Numbered from the stretch's first letter, positions 47,130 to 59,851 are shown. The stretch is DNA of 64,000 nucleotides from Icerya purchasi (GCA_039619475.1 CM077115.1:485968400-486032399), one strand, 5' to 3'. Notes: generated by a model from the sequence alone, not told the origin. Numbers and translations: made by a program.

Positions 47130-50100
47130 AATCAAATATATTTTGGAATTTCTACAGGTGAAACCACATATGCGCAATATTGGGCGAGCAGTGGTCTGAT
47201 ACAAATTTAAACATTAAAAATTTAAAAAAAAAAGTGAGAAATTACGAATACTTATAACTATAAATATAAAAATGATTTCAGAAGTAAATATTAAAACTAC
47301 AATTAATAATGGTAGCGAAGTACAATGGAGAGTGAGTGTTAAACAAAAAAATGTACAAAATACAAATCGAAAAAACAAAAACAAAAGAGGTTTATCACTT
47401 CTAAATTTAAAATACGATTATAATGAAATGTGATAAACTAGTATTAACATTTTACAAGATGAAATAAATATATATACTAATACAAGTTTACGCACTATAA
47501 CTAACTACATAAAAATAATCATAGACTAAAACACATATTCTTATGTAAACATAAATGTTCACAAATTAGCCGTCTCCAGAGATCACGATATATATTTAAC
47601 AACAAACAAACAATCATATATACATTAAATCAAATCAAAACAAAACCAACTCCGATTGAATCACCACTTATGCTTTCAATCTTAAACAGCTAGATTATCA
47701 TACTACCAGCCATACATAAACTAGGATGATCACATAGTACACACCCGTAATGGAGACACACATCTATACAAACACATTCATACACACGAATGCGCATACG
47801 ATATATATATATATATATATGTATTAATGCTGATAGAATATGTATATTATAAAAATCAAGTATTTTCGCTAACCGCTGAGGAGAAGCATTTGATGTTCAA
47901 CTTTTATTTCTCTTCTGTTCTCAAAAATTAATTGTTGTCTTATATTTCACCAAATGTACGCTATAGGTATCTCATGAACAAAACTTCGGCTCCGTAGTAT
48001 ATCGTGTGTGGCATTATCGTCACCTTCGCTTCTCATCACTTAATCGACTGTCGCTATACTCCTCGTCGAGAACGTCAACCTCCCTCCTTCTCTGCCCTCT
48101 TCAAAGACGACAATTCTTCTCTGTCCAATTTAGCTTCATCAATCCGGTATCTCTATTCCTCGACTACTGCACGCGAAACGCTAATTTAATTTAATAACAA
48201 TAATAGGAAAATTTTGGCAGCCGGTTGCTTAATTCCATTTCAAAACTAGTCTTCTCTTTTTAAAGCACATTTTTCAAATTGTTACTATGGTATTTTCGGG
48301 GGCGTGCTCACGCTAGATACTAGTACGGGAAATGGCAGCATTGTATGACTGAAGAAGGATACGAAGTTACAGGGAACACAGTTTTCCAGCATGAGCCATC
48401 AGGGAAGTGATACTGAAAGAATGAAAGTGACGTACGTCTAGTAAAAAACAATGCACATATCGCGCTACATTCGGGGTGTTCGGGTGCGAATGGAAAAGTC
48501 CCGGTTAGTGTCAGCCAAGTATTCGAAGCTATCTTCACAGGTTTGACTTGAATACAGATTCCAAAGCTATGCATCTGCAGACTTCGGCTATTCACGGAGG
48601 AACATCTCGGAACCGTACACGGAGACTCTACACGGATGTTTCTTAGACTAGCGGTGACTGAAGAAAACGTGGTACGGACGGACGACTCGCTGTGGAACGA
48701 ATGGACCTACGATTCCTCAGAAAGCTTGCCGCCGCATGCAGTGAGGCACGCGCCGAATGAAGACAGCCCGTAAATCGAAAGATGGTGGCGACGGAATAGG
48801 TTGAAAGCGGGAGATATAAACAGTGTTCAAACTGTAAATATTTAACAAGTTATTTTACAAATCACTTATTACGTCCAGTCTGATCGCCTGATTGCTGTGT
48901 GGATTACAATGAATAATCCAAAATCGGCGTGCGCTCGCGTGAAATGCAAAAAACTTTTTCTCAAAGTAGAAAGTTTTAATAAGTACTCTGAAATTCTGTA
49001 CATCCTAGGCGGCAATTGCGATTCTAGGCGACTAATAGGGGAAATATATATGAATGGCACAGATTCTTAAGTTGTCAAATGTTTTAATTCGTCATTTTCC
49101 TTTACTTAATTTTTCTCCCCCATCGCAGATTTTTCGTCCCCCCACCACCACCCCGCCGTTAATTTAAACACGGATCAAACCTTTTTCCGTATGCACTTGC
49201 AACGGAATTGCCGCGGTACATCTTTTTTAAAATGTGTAGTGATATTACTTCTTTCGGATAGGCGTGTATACCATACGCGGGATTTCTTCTTCATCTCCGA
49301 CTCATGCCTTACTTATTGAAGTCATTTTGGAGACCATTCGTCCGGCATATGTGAAGAAGATCACAAATGCATATCGTAGTTTTTTGTTTAAAAAAATACG
49401 AAATGGAATATTAATCGAGAAAAAAAAAGAATTCTAGAGAGGGAACACTGCGTGGGCGCTCTTCGCAAACATATAGCGACAAATACTTCTTACAAAATAA
49501 ATATTAATATGTGTACAGCGAACCGCCTTTGTTTTGAGATTTTGTCGCACTTTTTACTCTAAAATATTTCGCATATCGAAAGAGAACGAGAAGGCCTTTG
49601 GCAAAAGAGAAATTTTTTCTAAAGCCTCTTTGGGATGTTACATTAGGCCAAATAAAATTCTTTTGTGGCCCCACTTTGAAAGCTTTTTCACCAGTAACGA
49701 AAGTGAACTGCTTAGAAGAGCCTACGAGCATTTTTCAACTACCGTTTGCCATTTGCTACCCCCTACTTCGCTTGCTTTCCGGTCTTCTTTGTCTCTATCG
49801 TTATTATTCTCTCTTCTGTGCTCGAACGCATGCAGACATCCTTCGGAAGATGTTGAATTCGGCTGGCCAGGCAAGGTGGTAATTTTTGAAGACTGCAAAC
49901 AAACGAGACCGCATTTAATTTTTTACCCGCTGCCGAATGAGTCGCTAGAGCAATAGGCGAACACGGTATATGCCTTTTTTTCGGCCTATATTGCCCTCTG
50001 CGCCCTCTATTCCTTCTACTCCCTAATTCTTATTTTGTTCCGTGGTACAACGGCAGGAGGCAGTTTTTTCTCTATCCCGATCCCTCCGTAGTAGATTGGC

Positions 50101-51119
50101 TCTCTCGTTCGACTTGGCCGCCAATCCGGATTAAGCTGCGTCGCTACTATTTGCAGCAGGTAATTGGCGGCGTATTAAGCTTTAGTACGTACTAAACGAT
50201 AATCTCCCTGGTAAAATTGGAAATTTTTCGACGCAATTAATCGATGTATTTTGCGGACATGGTGAAAAATATACGAGTTCATTTTTATTTAACAACCGTA
50301 GTCGTAATGGTGCGGAAAAAAGGCTAATTTTCTACTTCTAAAGACTGTGTCCTTGATAGGATTGAGTTTAACAATTCTTTCCGAAAAGAGTGCTTGCTCG
50401 TCTTTAGAAGACGCAAGATGCTCACACACTACCATTAGAAATCTCATAATTACTGCGAGCAGGTCGTAACCGCTTTGAAATGCTACATGAAGGAGGAAAA
50501 ACCCAGATCCCGTGAATGCGGTTATGAAGTACGGTCGCTTTCGTTTAAACTTTAGGGTCATTCGATGATGTAATGCGTTGGAGACTAAAGTAGATTAGGC
50601 AGATTTTTTTTTTTGAAAACCTCACCGATGGCGTCAATAACAATCAATATGGATAACAAGTTTTTAAAATCGATAAATAATTTCAAACAAAAATGAGAAG
50701 CTGTATTTTTTTCCGGGTTCCGGTATACCTCTTATTCATATGCGGTTATATTTCCTATTCGGCCGTTCTTTACACGGATATGTACATATTTGTATATAGA
50801 GTTCTTTATATGTACAGCCAGTGAGCCTACTGCATCAAGGATCCTCGGTACTGTGTGCTAATCGGTCTTTCCGTAAATCGTATTCGTTTTTGATTAAGCG
50901 CACTTTAAAACTGATTAATCTATTAGCGATGTAACTTTATTCAATGCGAATTATGGTTGCAAGTTACATCTCCGTATTTTTCTGTACGGAATTATAAGCA
51001 AATTTATCTTCTTTATTTAATATATTTTTTATTTATGTTTTAAATTTTTTTTATCGAATTAAAAATAAATTATCGATATTAAATATTTAGTAATTCGATT
51101 GTAAGCATTCGTTTTACGG
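47100..51119. other. Intron-like DNA with unclear repeat traces
   Basis: A TA tract (47100-47127) is followed by atcaaatcaaatatattttg, which may be the complement of a LINE 3' end with a TTTGAT-type tail; no coding support. At 48000-48190 a plus-strand frame reads FSALFKDDNSSLSNLASSIR, faintly like a LINE C-terminus. The 140-codon frame at 49534-49956 is not recognised. A TA microsatellite lies at 47797-47821. No host exon was found. Confidence 0.35.
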
Positions 51120-51600
51120 TCCCCGTTCATGATATTCTTAACAATTTCCTATACGCCCAGATTTCAAATCCATCAATCAATACCTTCCATGTTAGGGGAC
51201 CACGCCTGCATATATGGAAAAATTAGGCAATTTAACAAATTTAACTTTGTATTCAGTGACAATCTTTCCAAATCTTTGTCAATCTAATGACTGCACTGTG
51301 TGCTATGGTTAATCGCCGCGTTATATCTGATGACAATACTGACCCGAGATATATGTAAAATTATACGCAACCTCAAGACCACATAATTTATCATGTTTGG
51401 CCTTGTCATTCCTGTCTATTATCATAATTTTATTTCTAGACTTTCCATAAAGGCTATCATCTTTTTTTTGGTGCTACTTATAATAGCGATGCATCGGCAT
51501 ATCGCAAATTATTAATTCTTCTGCCACCTGCTACAATGCCATCGTTCCAATGCATAATATAATCTGCATAAATATTAAACAGCAGTGGCGGCAAAGACGT
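51120..51600 (-). pseudogene. RTE-type reverse transcriptase fragment
   Basis: From 51600 downward the minus strand reads SLPPLLFNIYADYIMHWNDG, then GGRRINNLRYADASLL (the YADD motif with its second Asp lost), and further down KIMIIDRNDKAKHDKLCGLE. This is the palm part of an RTE-clade RT (LSP.LFNIY..YIM, I.NLRYADD, KTK.M...R). Frameshifts and stops occur after the YAD motif. It is a different copy from those at 32850 and 58660, since it overlaps them in protein coverage. Confidence 0.72.
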
Positions 51601-51624
51601 ATAATATACATATAAAATGTTACA

Positions 51625-52035
51625 GTTGGTTGTCTCTCCGCGTTATTGTTAATTCGAAACGCCGATTGTTATCAGTTATCTCTTATCAGCTTACTCGGTG
51701 AGATCGTTTTAATTTATTTAACGGCGGCGTATTTATTTCATTTATCTATTTTTACGCTCGTTCGATTTTAATTTTATATTTCATCGATTCATTTATTTCC
51801 TTTTTATTTTTATATCGTTCACGTTTTTTACATCTCCTCGTGCTGGTAAATGAGCTCGTTCAGTGGGAGCCGCCCGGCGGCCTCCGCCAAGGATGCTAAA
51901 GCCAGCAAAAGCATGTCGCTCAACCTAATGGAGATTGACATTGCTGCTAAGCGCAAACTTTCCGGCCCCCTCTCGCCGTCTTCGACTTTACCTAGCAAGG
52001 ATCTGCGGCTTTCTCAGCCCAATCTTTCTAATCTG
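51625..52035 (+). mobile_element. 411-bp head fragment of an I/LOA-like LINE
   Basis: The 225-bp 5' UTR (from gttggttgtctctccgcg) and the first 62 codons of ORF1 (MSSFSGSRPAASAKDAKASK.. to ..LRLSQPNLSNL, start at 51850). It matches 56782-57189 with roughly 3-5% differences, so it is a separate copy. It breaks off exactly where the T tract of the large neighbouring element begins (52036). The remainder of this copy is not found on the far side of that element. Confidence 0.85.
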
Positions 52036-52426
52036 TTTTTTTTTTTTTTGGCCCGAACAGAACAGTTCATTTGGCCAGCAAACTACGACACGACTAGATA
52101 TTAAAAAATACTAATAATAGAAAATTCGGGAAAAGAAATTTCATTCATTCTACATTATGGCCGAAACTGCTGGCAGTGCCCACAATGCTCAATGAAACAA
52201 AACAGAAACAAACAAGATTTTTCCATTCTGGAAAAAGGAGCAAAAGAAAAAATAGATAAATAGATAAATATTTCTATCTCACATTATGACCACAGTTGCC
52301 TGGCAATGCTCACAATGCATTATGAGAAAAAGGAGGTAGTCACAGCCACACTGGGCAAAGACTACAATAATGTAAGAAAAAAAAATAAGTAAAATAATGG
52401 AGAGAAAAAAAAAAAAAAAACAAAAT

Positions 52427-55400
52427 CAAACAACAATCCTGTTTCTTTCAATAAACCTAAAAAGGACAAATAAAATTTTATCACTGGAACAGAGAAGATG
52501 AAAAATACACAATGGAGGATAAACACCACAGGACATAAGGTCTTTAGAAAACGCAAGTCTCGTGTTATCGAACTGGGTGCAATTAAATAACAAGTAGGTT
52601 AATGTCTTCTCTAAAATTTTGTCGACAATAGATATTACAACCGGTGCAGTGCCCGGTGTTTGAAAAATTTAAACCCAATCGGCAATGGCCGAAGCGGAGC
52701 CTACACACAACGGTCACAAACCTACGGGTCAAACTAACTAGGACACTAATGCGGTAAAACCAAGGTATGGACGGCAAAGATGGTTGGACCATATGAAAAT
52801 ATTTACCAGGTCCTTGCTCTCTACAAATAAGACTTATCCAATCCGCATGATTATTTCTTTTGGCTTTATCTAGAAGATCGAAGGATGGGATAAATGGAAA
52901 CTTAATACGTGATCTAACACCTTCTTTTGCGATTAAATCAACACGGTCACCAAGTGGTACCCCACAGTGACCCGGAACCCAACAGAATTTAATGACTCCT
53001 CCAAGTTCGAAAATATTAAAATACTTTTCCTTAATTTCATAAATAATTGGATGGCAATTAAATTCAAAGTTACTTCTCTGAAGCGACAAGAGAGAGCTAA
53101 GGCTGTCCGAAAATACTACAAACTCCCCCTTGGACTGCAACACGTTTTTCACAAACTCTAACGCTTTTTCAATTGCAAGAAGTTCGGCCGTGAAAATCGA
53201 AGCTTCTGGAGGTAATTTAAATTTCTGCTCAGTGATACCTTCTATAATAAACCCGGCCCCTACGCCTTCATTAAATCCACGGAATTTGGCACCATCGGTA
53301 AAGATCAACCGATAACCGGGGTATAATTCTTTCGCGATACCTAGAAAAACGGAGTTCACAATGTTACCAAGCAGCAGATGCAAATTCTGGCTTTTAAAGG
53401 TGTTAATATTGATGTCCAGTTTGATAAGATTAAGGTCGTATCTGAAATTAAAATAATTGGAGGGAGAAGATGGCCCAAGAGCTGGACTATAACTATAATA
53501 CATCCTAGTTCTTTTGAGCAAGAGCGGCATTTTCTGGGGAACAAATCTCCAATCACTACTTACCTGCATTATCTTACTTATAAACTGCGGATATTTGTAA
53601 TTACAATACTTAAGTACAAATTTATCTGTTAAATAATTTCTTCTAATGTTCAGAGGAGCAATTTTGGTCTCCATTTGTAGACCGATGGTAGGGGACGACC
53701 TGACATTTCCCGTGATTAATCTTAAGCCAAGATTCTGTAATGAATCTAACTTTCTAAGCTGGAACTTTGAGGCTGATCCATAGAAAATCGCTCCATAATC
53801 CAATTTCGATCTAATAAAGCTTTTGTATAGCTGGCTTAATATGACCGGATCACTTCCCCACCATGAATTGCTTATAGCCTTTAAGGGGCTATACGATTTA
53901 ATTACAAGTTCAACTAGTTTTTGAATGTGAAAAGTCCATGTTAGTTTAGGATCTAAAAACAATCCTAAATACCTAACATGCCTAGTGAATTTAATGAGTT
54001 GGTTTTGAATTAGAACACGTATTTGTTCGTAGACAAATGGTCTAAGTGAAAATACGGATACCGAGGATTTGGCAAGGGATATTTCAAAATGAATCTTCTC
54101 AAAGGAATTAAAGCAAATATCCATAGATGTTTGACTTGCCTGAAGACATTTAATAAGGCAGTTATGTTTAGAATATATTAAGAAGTCGTCCGTGTATGAC
54201 AAAATTCGTGAGAAATTTGGTATTTGAATATTAAAGAGAGGTAATATATACAAATTAAAGAGAAGCGGACTCAGAACGGCACCTTGAGCAAGACATTTAT
54301 AAATTGTGCGAACTTCAACCTGTTTGGATACAGGGTTAAGAATATGGAGGGATCTACATAAAAATAAACTACAGAAAAGTTTAGCCATAGGAAAAGGAAT
54401 ATTAACTGCTATTAATTGATTGAAAAGAACGGGGATGGAAACATTATCGAATGCCCCCTGAATATCAAGGAATGTTGCCATCAAGAAGCCTTTTTCTTGG
54501 AAAGTAGAATAAACATCCCCCAAGAATGATGCTACACAATCTTGGGTACCCAAATATGGGCGGAATCCAAACATTCCCTCCGGAAGTATCTTCTGTCTCT
54601 CAATCCACCACATCAGTCTGTTCTTAATTACAACCTCGAAAACTTTCCTAAAACAGGAGGCCAAGGAAATCGGTCGAAATGATGACGCCTGGTTGAGAGA
54701 TTTACCAGGTTTGGGAATCGGAATGACTAGAAAACGCGACCAGTCAGAAGGTATTAAACCAGACACTAATAAATTGTTATATATGTATTTCTAATAGTAT
54801 ATTTTTGGCGTAATTACTTAAATTCTGTATAACTGAGTAAGTAATACCATCCAAACCCGGGGAAGAATCTCGTTTCTTGTTTAAAGGAATAAAAACCTCT
54901 TCATACGTAATTGGACGGAGCAGAATATGAGATATCATAGGTGCAGTATTTCCTTCCCCGGCCAGCTCCTCCCTCATTGGAACATAAGGGGGAGAAACTG
55001 CGTTTGAAAAGTCAGTAAACCAACTGTCATTTTGAATCACTCGACCGTGAGAATGTGAATTTTTAAAACGCTTAGTTAGATTCCAAACTTCTTTTAAAGG
55101 AGTGTTTCTGTTAAACTTCCTACAAAAATCCCTCCAAGAGTTCCTTTTGGTTTTTTTGAGGAGTTTTCGCGTCTCCCCTGCAATTTTCCTATATGTAGGA
55201 TAAGCTCCCATTGTGCCAACTGCCCTAAAAGTGCGCAAAGCATCGTTTCGTTCTTTAACTTTAGTCTCGCATTCTCCATTCCACCAAGGAACAGCAGGTT
55301 TATTCCCTTTATACAAGGATGCCTTAGGCATGGAGCACTGTAGCGCTGAAAGAACAGCATCATAAAATGTATAGTATTTGTCTAAGGAGTTACTCACAGA

Positions 55401-56195
55401 ATTAATTATTACCAGATTTTGATCAACTAACTCGCGAAATTTATTCCAGTTCTCTTCCATAAATTTCCAACGCAGTATATTATTTTCAGATTGATATGGC
55501 TGCCGATAAGATGATATTGGGTTGTTCGTATTTATAGCGATCATAATTGGAAAGTGATCACTACCTAAAGACGTTAGTAGAACTTCCCATGTACAATCGA
55601 GCGCCATTGAGGATGATGCTAGGGTTAAATCAACAGGGTTATTCACATGAAGGGGATTTCCAAGTTTGGTTTTGGAACCATCATTCAATAAGCACAGATC
55701 TGAATTAATGATGAGGTCAAGTACAGCTGCCCCTTTCGCATTATTACGGTCACAACCCCAGCACACACTCAGAGCGTTGAAATCTCCACCCACCAAAATG
55801 GGAATATTATTATAACCCTCCAACGCATCCAAGAATGTTGAGGAGTCTATAGAATGATTTGGGGGGGAGTAGTACGAAATAAATATTCCGGAAAATTGAC
55901 CAATAGTAACAAGAACGCTGACTGCATTTGATTTGGTACTATTGTTACTAGTTGATAAATCGAGATTAATCACCTGGTACTTGATTCCGAACTTAATTAA
56001 AATGGCCGTACCCCCGTAGCCATCCTCTCTGTCGTCTCGAGAACAGTGATAATTGGGAATGTTAAAAGATCTGTTCTTGGATAGCCAAGTTTCTGGAAGT
56101 AGAACAATATCAATATCCTCCTGAGACAGAAAGATTTCTAGGTCACCTTTATTAGAAAAAATGCTGCGTGCATTCCACTGCAACACCCGGATCAT
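52427..56195 (-). pseudogene. I/LOA-like ORF2: endonuclease, RT, RNase H, Cys-rich tail
   Basis: The APE-type endonuclease fills the first part (start 56195): WNARS, LLPETWLS, GGDFNALSVCWGC, LTSLGSDHFPI. A linker follows to NYAKNILLEI, where a 4-base CATA insertion (about 54785) shifts the frame. RT: SSFRPISLASCFRKVFEVVI, MFGFRPYLGTQD, ATFLDIQGAFDNVSI, QGAVLSPLLFNLYILPL, and YTDD instead of YADD (about residue 191 of the second frame). RNase H: IFTDGAK (485), TAELLAIE, FSDSLSSLLSL (about 554), VPGHCGVPLGDRVD (about 600). The Cys-rich tail CTGCNIYC is followed by a second frameshift near 52630, then TLTYLLFNCTQF, ending at about 52427. Domain order fits the I/LOA group. Two frameshifts only: a rather young element. 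Confidence 0.88.
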
Positions 56196-56347
56196 GTCGA
56201 AAAGAGTGAGTTTAAAATGATCGCGAATTACCCTGTTTATATATCTATATTGCTACATATACATAAATATGTAACCGCTAAATGTATACAATAAGTTAGT
56301 ATATACTGAAAGAAATATATAATTAAATATAATATAAAATCGGAAAA

Positions 56348-56781
56348 TTAATTGTTGGCTGAAATAGCCTTACCAGTTTTTTTGTTATTGGGAAGAGACT
56401 TTAACCCTTTAGAATTCACCACATTGGAGATTTTGGGATCCAAACCCTTTTTGCTTATGTTATTTGTATTACTTCTCAATATTGGTTGAATTGGTTTCGG
56501 CTCGTTGTTAGTTAAAGTTGTGCTGTTGGTTAGTTTGGACGAACTAGGTTGTCTATCTAACTTTTTTAATAATTTGTTTTTTTCCCTTCGTCAGAAGCCG
56601 CAAACGATACGGTACGTTTGAGACGGAAATCTGGGATAGGAATTAATTGCTTTGAATCAATGTATCCAGTCATTCTTATCGGTTTGGGTTTAAATGAAGC
56701 GATAATATGAGATTCATTTTCGTGATTACTCTGCGAAATAGGCGGAAAATTATTATTGGAATATCGTTTGTTGTAATTAAA
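56348..56781 (-). pseudogene. I/LOA-like ORF1, C-terminal part
   Basis: The minus strand from 56781 reads NYNKRYSNNNFPPISQSNHE, then FKPKPIRMTGYIDSKQLIPI and FAASDEG. There is a 1-base frameshift in an A tract (about 56577-56584), then LLKKLDRQPSSSKLTNSTTL, ending in GKAISANN with TAA at 56348-56350. It lies 150 bp upstream of ORF2, as the C-terminal end of the gag-like protein should. Its beginning abuts the element's 5' terminus at 56782, the inversion junction. Confidence 0.78.
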
Positions 56782-57003
56782 GTTGGTTGTCTCTCCGCGT
56801 TATTGTTAATTCGAAACGCCGATTGTTATCTGCTATCTCTTATCAGCTTACTCGGTGAGATCGTTTTAATTTATTTAACTGCGGCGTATTTATTTCATTT
56901 ATCTATTTTTACGTTCGTTCGATTTCAATTTCATATTTCAGCGATTAATTAATTTTCTTTTTTTTTTATCGTTCACGTTTTCTACATCTCCTCGTGCTGG
57001 TAA

Positions 57004-57409
57004 ATGAGCTCGTTCAGTGGGGGCCGCCCGGCGGCCTCCGCCAAGGATGCTAAAGCCAGCAAAAGCATGTCGCTCAACCTAATGGAGGTTGACGTTGCTG
57101 CTAAGCGTAAACTCTCCGGTCCCCTCTCGCCGTCTTCGACTTTACCTAACAAGGATCTGCGGCTTTCTCAGCCTGATCTTCCTAATCTGGTTAGTTTACC
57201 AAATTCTAATAGCGTTAAAGCCATTGAAAACTGTAATATAGATTCCCATAATATTACTAATATTAATAAGAATAATATCAACCAAAGCCAAAACTCGACC
57301 TCTTCCACCTCCAATTATAATACAAACGACAACAATACTAAAAAGAAAAATAACAATAATAATAGCAATGGCAATAAAAATAACAATAACAACATTAACA
57401 ACAATAATT

Positions 57410-57445
<36 letters not shown>

Positions 57446-57446
57446 T

Positions 57447-57491
<45 letters not shown>

Positions 57492-58660
57492 TGTAATAAT
57501 AATAATAATAATAATAATAACAATAATAACCAAAATAGTAGTAGTAGTAACAATAATAGTACCAATACTGATAATGATAATACTACTAATAGTAATAGTA
57601 ATGATAATAACAGTAATGACAATGTTAATGATAGTAATAATGGCATTAATAGTAATAACAACACCAGCAATAATAATATCACTGGTAATGATAATACCGT
57701 TAATATCTCTGAAAATCTCTGCAGCGATCAGGGCATTTTTCCTCCAGACCACCCAGGTCCCTTTTCAATTCTTGTTGAAAATTCATCCCCTGATAAGAAT
57801 ATTGGATACTTTCATCCGCTAGCCTTGGCTAGATTAATCAACAAAATTTCTACCTCTTTTTCAGATATTGTCCCACAGGGTAAAGGGCGTATCTCTGTTT
57901 TGTTCCCCACTGCCTCTTCTGCTAATGAATTCCTTTCTAAGACTCCCTTCTTTAAATCCCATAATCTTAACGCATTTATCCCGCATAATGCGTTATATAG
58001 GATTGGAGTTATAACCGGTGTCCATCCTTCCTTTCCATTGGAAGACATCAAAGAAGAACTTGTATCCTCTATTCCGGTCATTTCATTACGACGTATTCTC
58101 CGCTCTTCAGAAGGTTCTAAAATTCCGACTAGAAGTGTCGAACTGAAATTCGCCAAATCCTACCTCCCTCAATTCGTATCCATATATGGACTTCGCTTCT
58201 CAGTCTCTCCTAGCATTCGTTCTCCCACCCAGTGTTCCAATTGTTCTCTTTTCGGACATATTGCACGCAATTGTCGCAGCTCCCACTCCATCTGCTCCCA
58301 TTGTGCATCCAAACACTCCTTCTCGGAATGCTCCAATCTACAGGAACTTCCTTTCTGTCGCAACTGTAAAGGTTCCCATGTTTCCTCAGATCGTCGCTGT
58401 CCAGAGTGGCAAAGACAAAAAGATATAAAAAGGATCATGGCCTTTGAAAATATCTCTTTCCATGAAGCCGTCAAGTTCAAATCGTCTAATTCTGTAACTC
58501 AAGCCTTTTCATATGCCAACCGGGCTGCAGCCCCCATTCCTTCTCAAAACATGTCCATCAGCTCTTCTAAGACTCCCTCTCTTCCCCGTCCTAAATCTCC
58601 AACATTCCATAAATTTCACAAGTCCAAACCCCATCATAAACCGCTCCCTCAATTTCCTTA
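57004..58660 (+). pseudogene. I/LOA-like ORF1 (gag-like), N-terminal and central part
   Basis: It begins MSSFSGGRPAASAKDAKASK at 57004. An Asn/Ser-rich region follows, encoded by AAC/AAT/AGT codons, that has expanded into an AAT microsatellite with stops and a frame change (57405-57530). The frame resumes by about 57650 (NISENLCSDQGIFPPDHPGP) and is open through LARLINKISTSFSDIVPQGK. Three CCHC-type zinc knuckles follow: CSNCSLFGHIARNC, CSHCASKHSFSEC, CRNCKGSHVSSDRRC. A basic Ser/Pro region ends in FHKSKPHHKPLPQFP, where an RTE relic starts. The protein would package the element's RNA. It is inactivated by the microsatellite and by truncation. Confidence 0.85.
57405..57530 (+). repeat. AAT trinucleotide expansion inside ORF1
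   Basis: More than thirty AAT/TAA units, broken by two atg interruptions. It lies within the Asn-rich coding part of ORF1 and is the source of its in-frame stops. Confidence 0.95.
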
Positions 58661-59549
58661 TACATTAAAAATACCGAGAACACAAAAACATTTACTAAGC
58701 GTATCTTCAATACTTTGCTTATCGGACACCAGATTTGTTTCAAGCGCCCATCGTATTGCGTGTCAATTGTGTGACGAATTCCAGCTTCGTTTCTGCTGTT
58801 ATTTTCTATGATAGATCCGAAATATATGAATCTACACGACTTCCATACCAGCTACCTCTCAGATTCCTGATAGTGATCTTTAGACTTATTAATTATCAGT
58901 TCTGGATATTTTTGATTTCGCAGGCTGTACTCTCTCTGTGCTTATGATTATTAATGTAGTGTCATCAGCGCGTCGAAGATTTCCCCAGTCTGTATTGCTC
59001 CGACAACTGAAATGCCGTCTTCCTTTTCATCATCGGCTGTGTAACACTTTATCGCTTAGAAGTTCCTTTATAGTCGCACATATTATGTGTTCCCCGTATA
59101 TGCCGAATAATAAAGGGGACGGTAATCTTGATGAACTCCTCGTTCAAGGTGAACGTTTTCTTCTGAGGCTGACGCGCACGTTCACCGCACTTCCCTCATA
59201 TAAGCGCTTAATTAGCCACACAAGATTTGGGACGCTCGTCTCGGACAAAATCTGCTAGAGTTTTTTTTTTTTTTTTTTGCCATCGTACACAGTCCAATGC
59301 TTTTTTTTGTAATCGACAAAGCGTAGTACCATTTGCTGAACGTATGCTCTTGTTTTTTCTATTAGTTGCATGGGATTCAGTTTTCTTGTTCCCCTGCCTC
59401 TTGTGAATCCTGCTTGTTCCTGCGGTATTTTCTTCTGAAGATAAGTGGTTGTAGATAATTTTTAATAGCACTTCGCTTGCATAGGAAATCAGTGATATCG
59501 TAAGGTAATTTTCACAGTTTTTTGAGGATCTGCTAAATCGGAGCTTCAC
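58661..59549 (-). pseudogene. RTE-type reverse transcriptase, decayed
   Basis: The minus strand from 59549 downward, over several frames, reads KNCENYLTISLISYASEVLL, KIIYNHLSSEENTA, KKALDCVRWQ, SPLLFGIYGEHIMCATIKEL, NLRRADDTTLII (YADD region), FGSIIENNSRNEA and SKVLKIRLVNVFVFSVFLMY. These are successive RT motifs of the RTE clade, from SYRPISL-like to the region after the thumb. It has many frameshifts plus a T tract (59262-59279) within it. Its left end is cut where the inverted LINE ends. Confidence 0.78.
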
Positions 59550-59851
59550 TGCTTTCCCTTAAGCCATACTTGAATGTATTCGGCTACAACGTGCGACCGG
59601 TCTAAATCCTAGCTGGACTCTAGTAGTACTGGTGGAAACCATGGTGACTGTGGCGTGTCTAACAGAAAGGAAAATGCCAGAAAGGAAAAAGCTGTCTTCA
59701 ATGTTTAACCCGACATCAGAAAAAAAAAAAAAAAAAACGGCCTTTCTTCCAGTATATAATTCTAGTATATATCTATCAAATGAAACGAGTAATGTGTAAA
59801 GTCGTATGATTTGGCCATGCAGTTAGCCAATAAATTGGGGGGAACACTGTC
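59550..59851. other. Unassigned spacer
   Basis: AT-rich DNA between two LINE relics, with an A tract at 59720-59738. Nothing recognised. Confidence 0.4.

Larger units (their letters stand above)
52036..58660 (-). mobile_element. I/LOA-like LINE with RNase H, 5' part inverted
   Basis: A 6.6-kb insertion. Its tail is the T tract at 52036-52048. The minus strand then gives, from right to left, the 3' end of ORF1 (56781-56348) and ORF2 (56195-52427). To the right of 56781 the element starts again from its very first base, on the plus strand: 5' UTR (56782-57003) and ORF1 (57004 to about 58660). The order fits a single full-length RNA inserted by twin priming. The inverted part ends inside ORF1 after zinc knuckles and a Ser/Pro/Lys region, and the direct part begins later in ORF1. 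No clear target duplication was found. The right end runs into an RTE relic. Confidence 0.82.

Noticed and set aside
48000..48194. A LINE C-terminus (DDNSSLSNLASSIR-like)
   Set aside because: The match is faint and limited to about 15 residues, with no supporting motif, tail or second copy.
49534..49956. A 140-codon plus-strand gene
   Set aside because: No domain, no splice context, overlapping frames of similar length in the same region, and composition like the surrounding intron.
51625..57189. A 410-bp target site duplication around the minus-strand LINE
   Set aside because: The two copies differ by several percent, and both start at the same element 5' end. That fits two RNA 5' termini rather than duplicated target DNA.
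57315..57752. Long minus-strand frames rich in Ile, Leu and Tyr
   Set aside because: They are translations of the AAT/ATT microsatellite on the strand opposite ORF1 and have no coding meaning.
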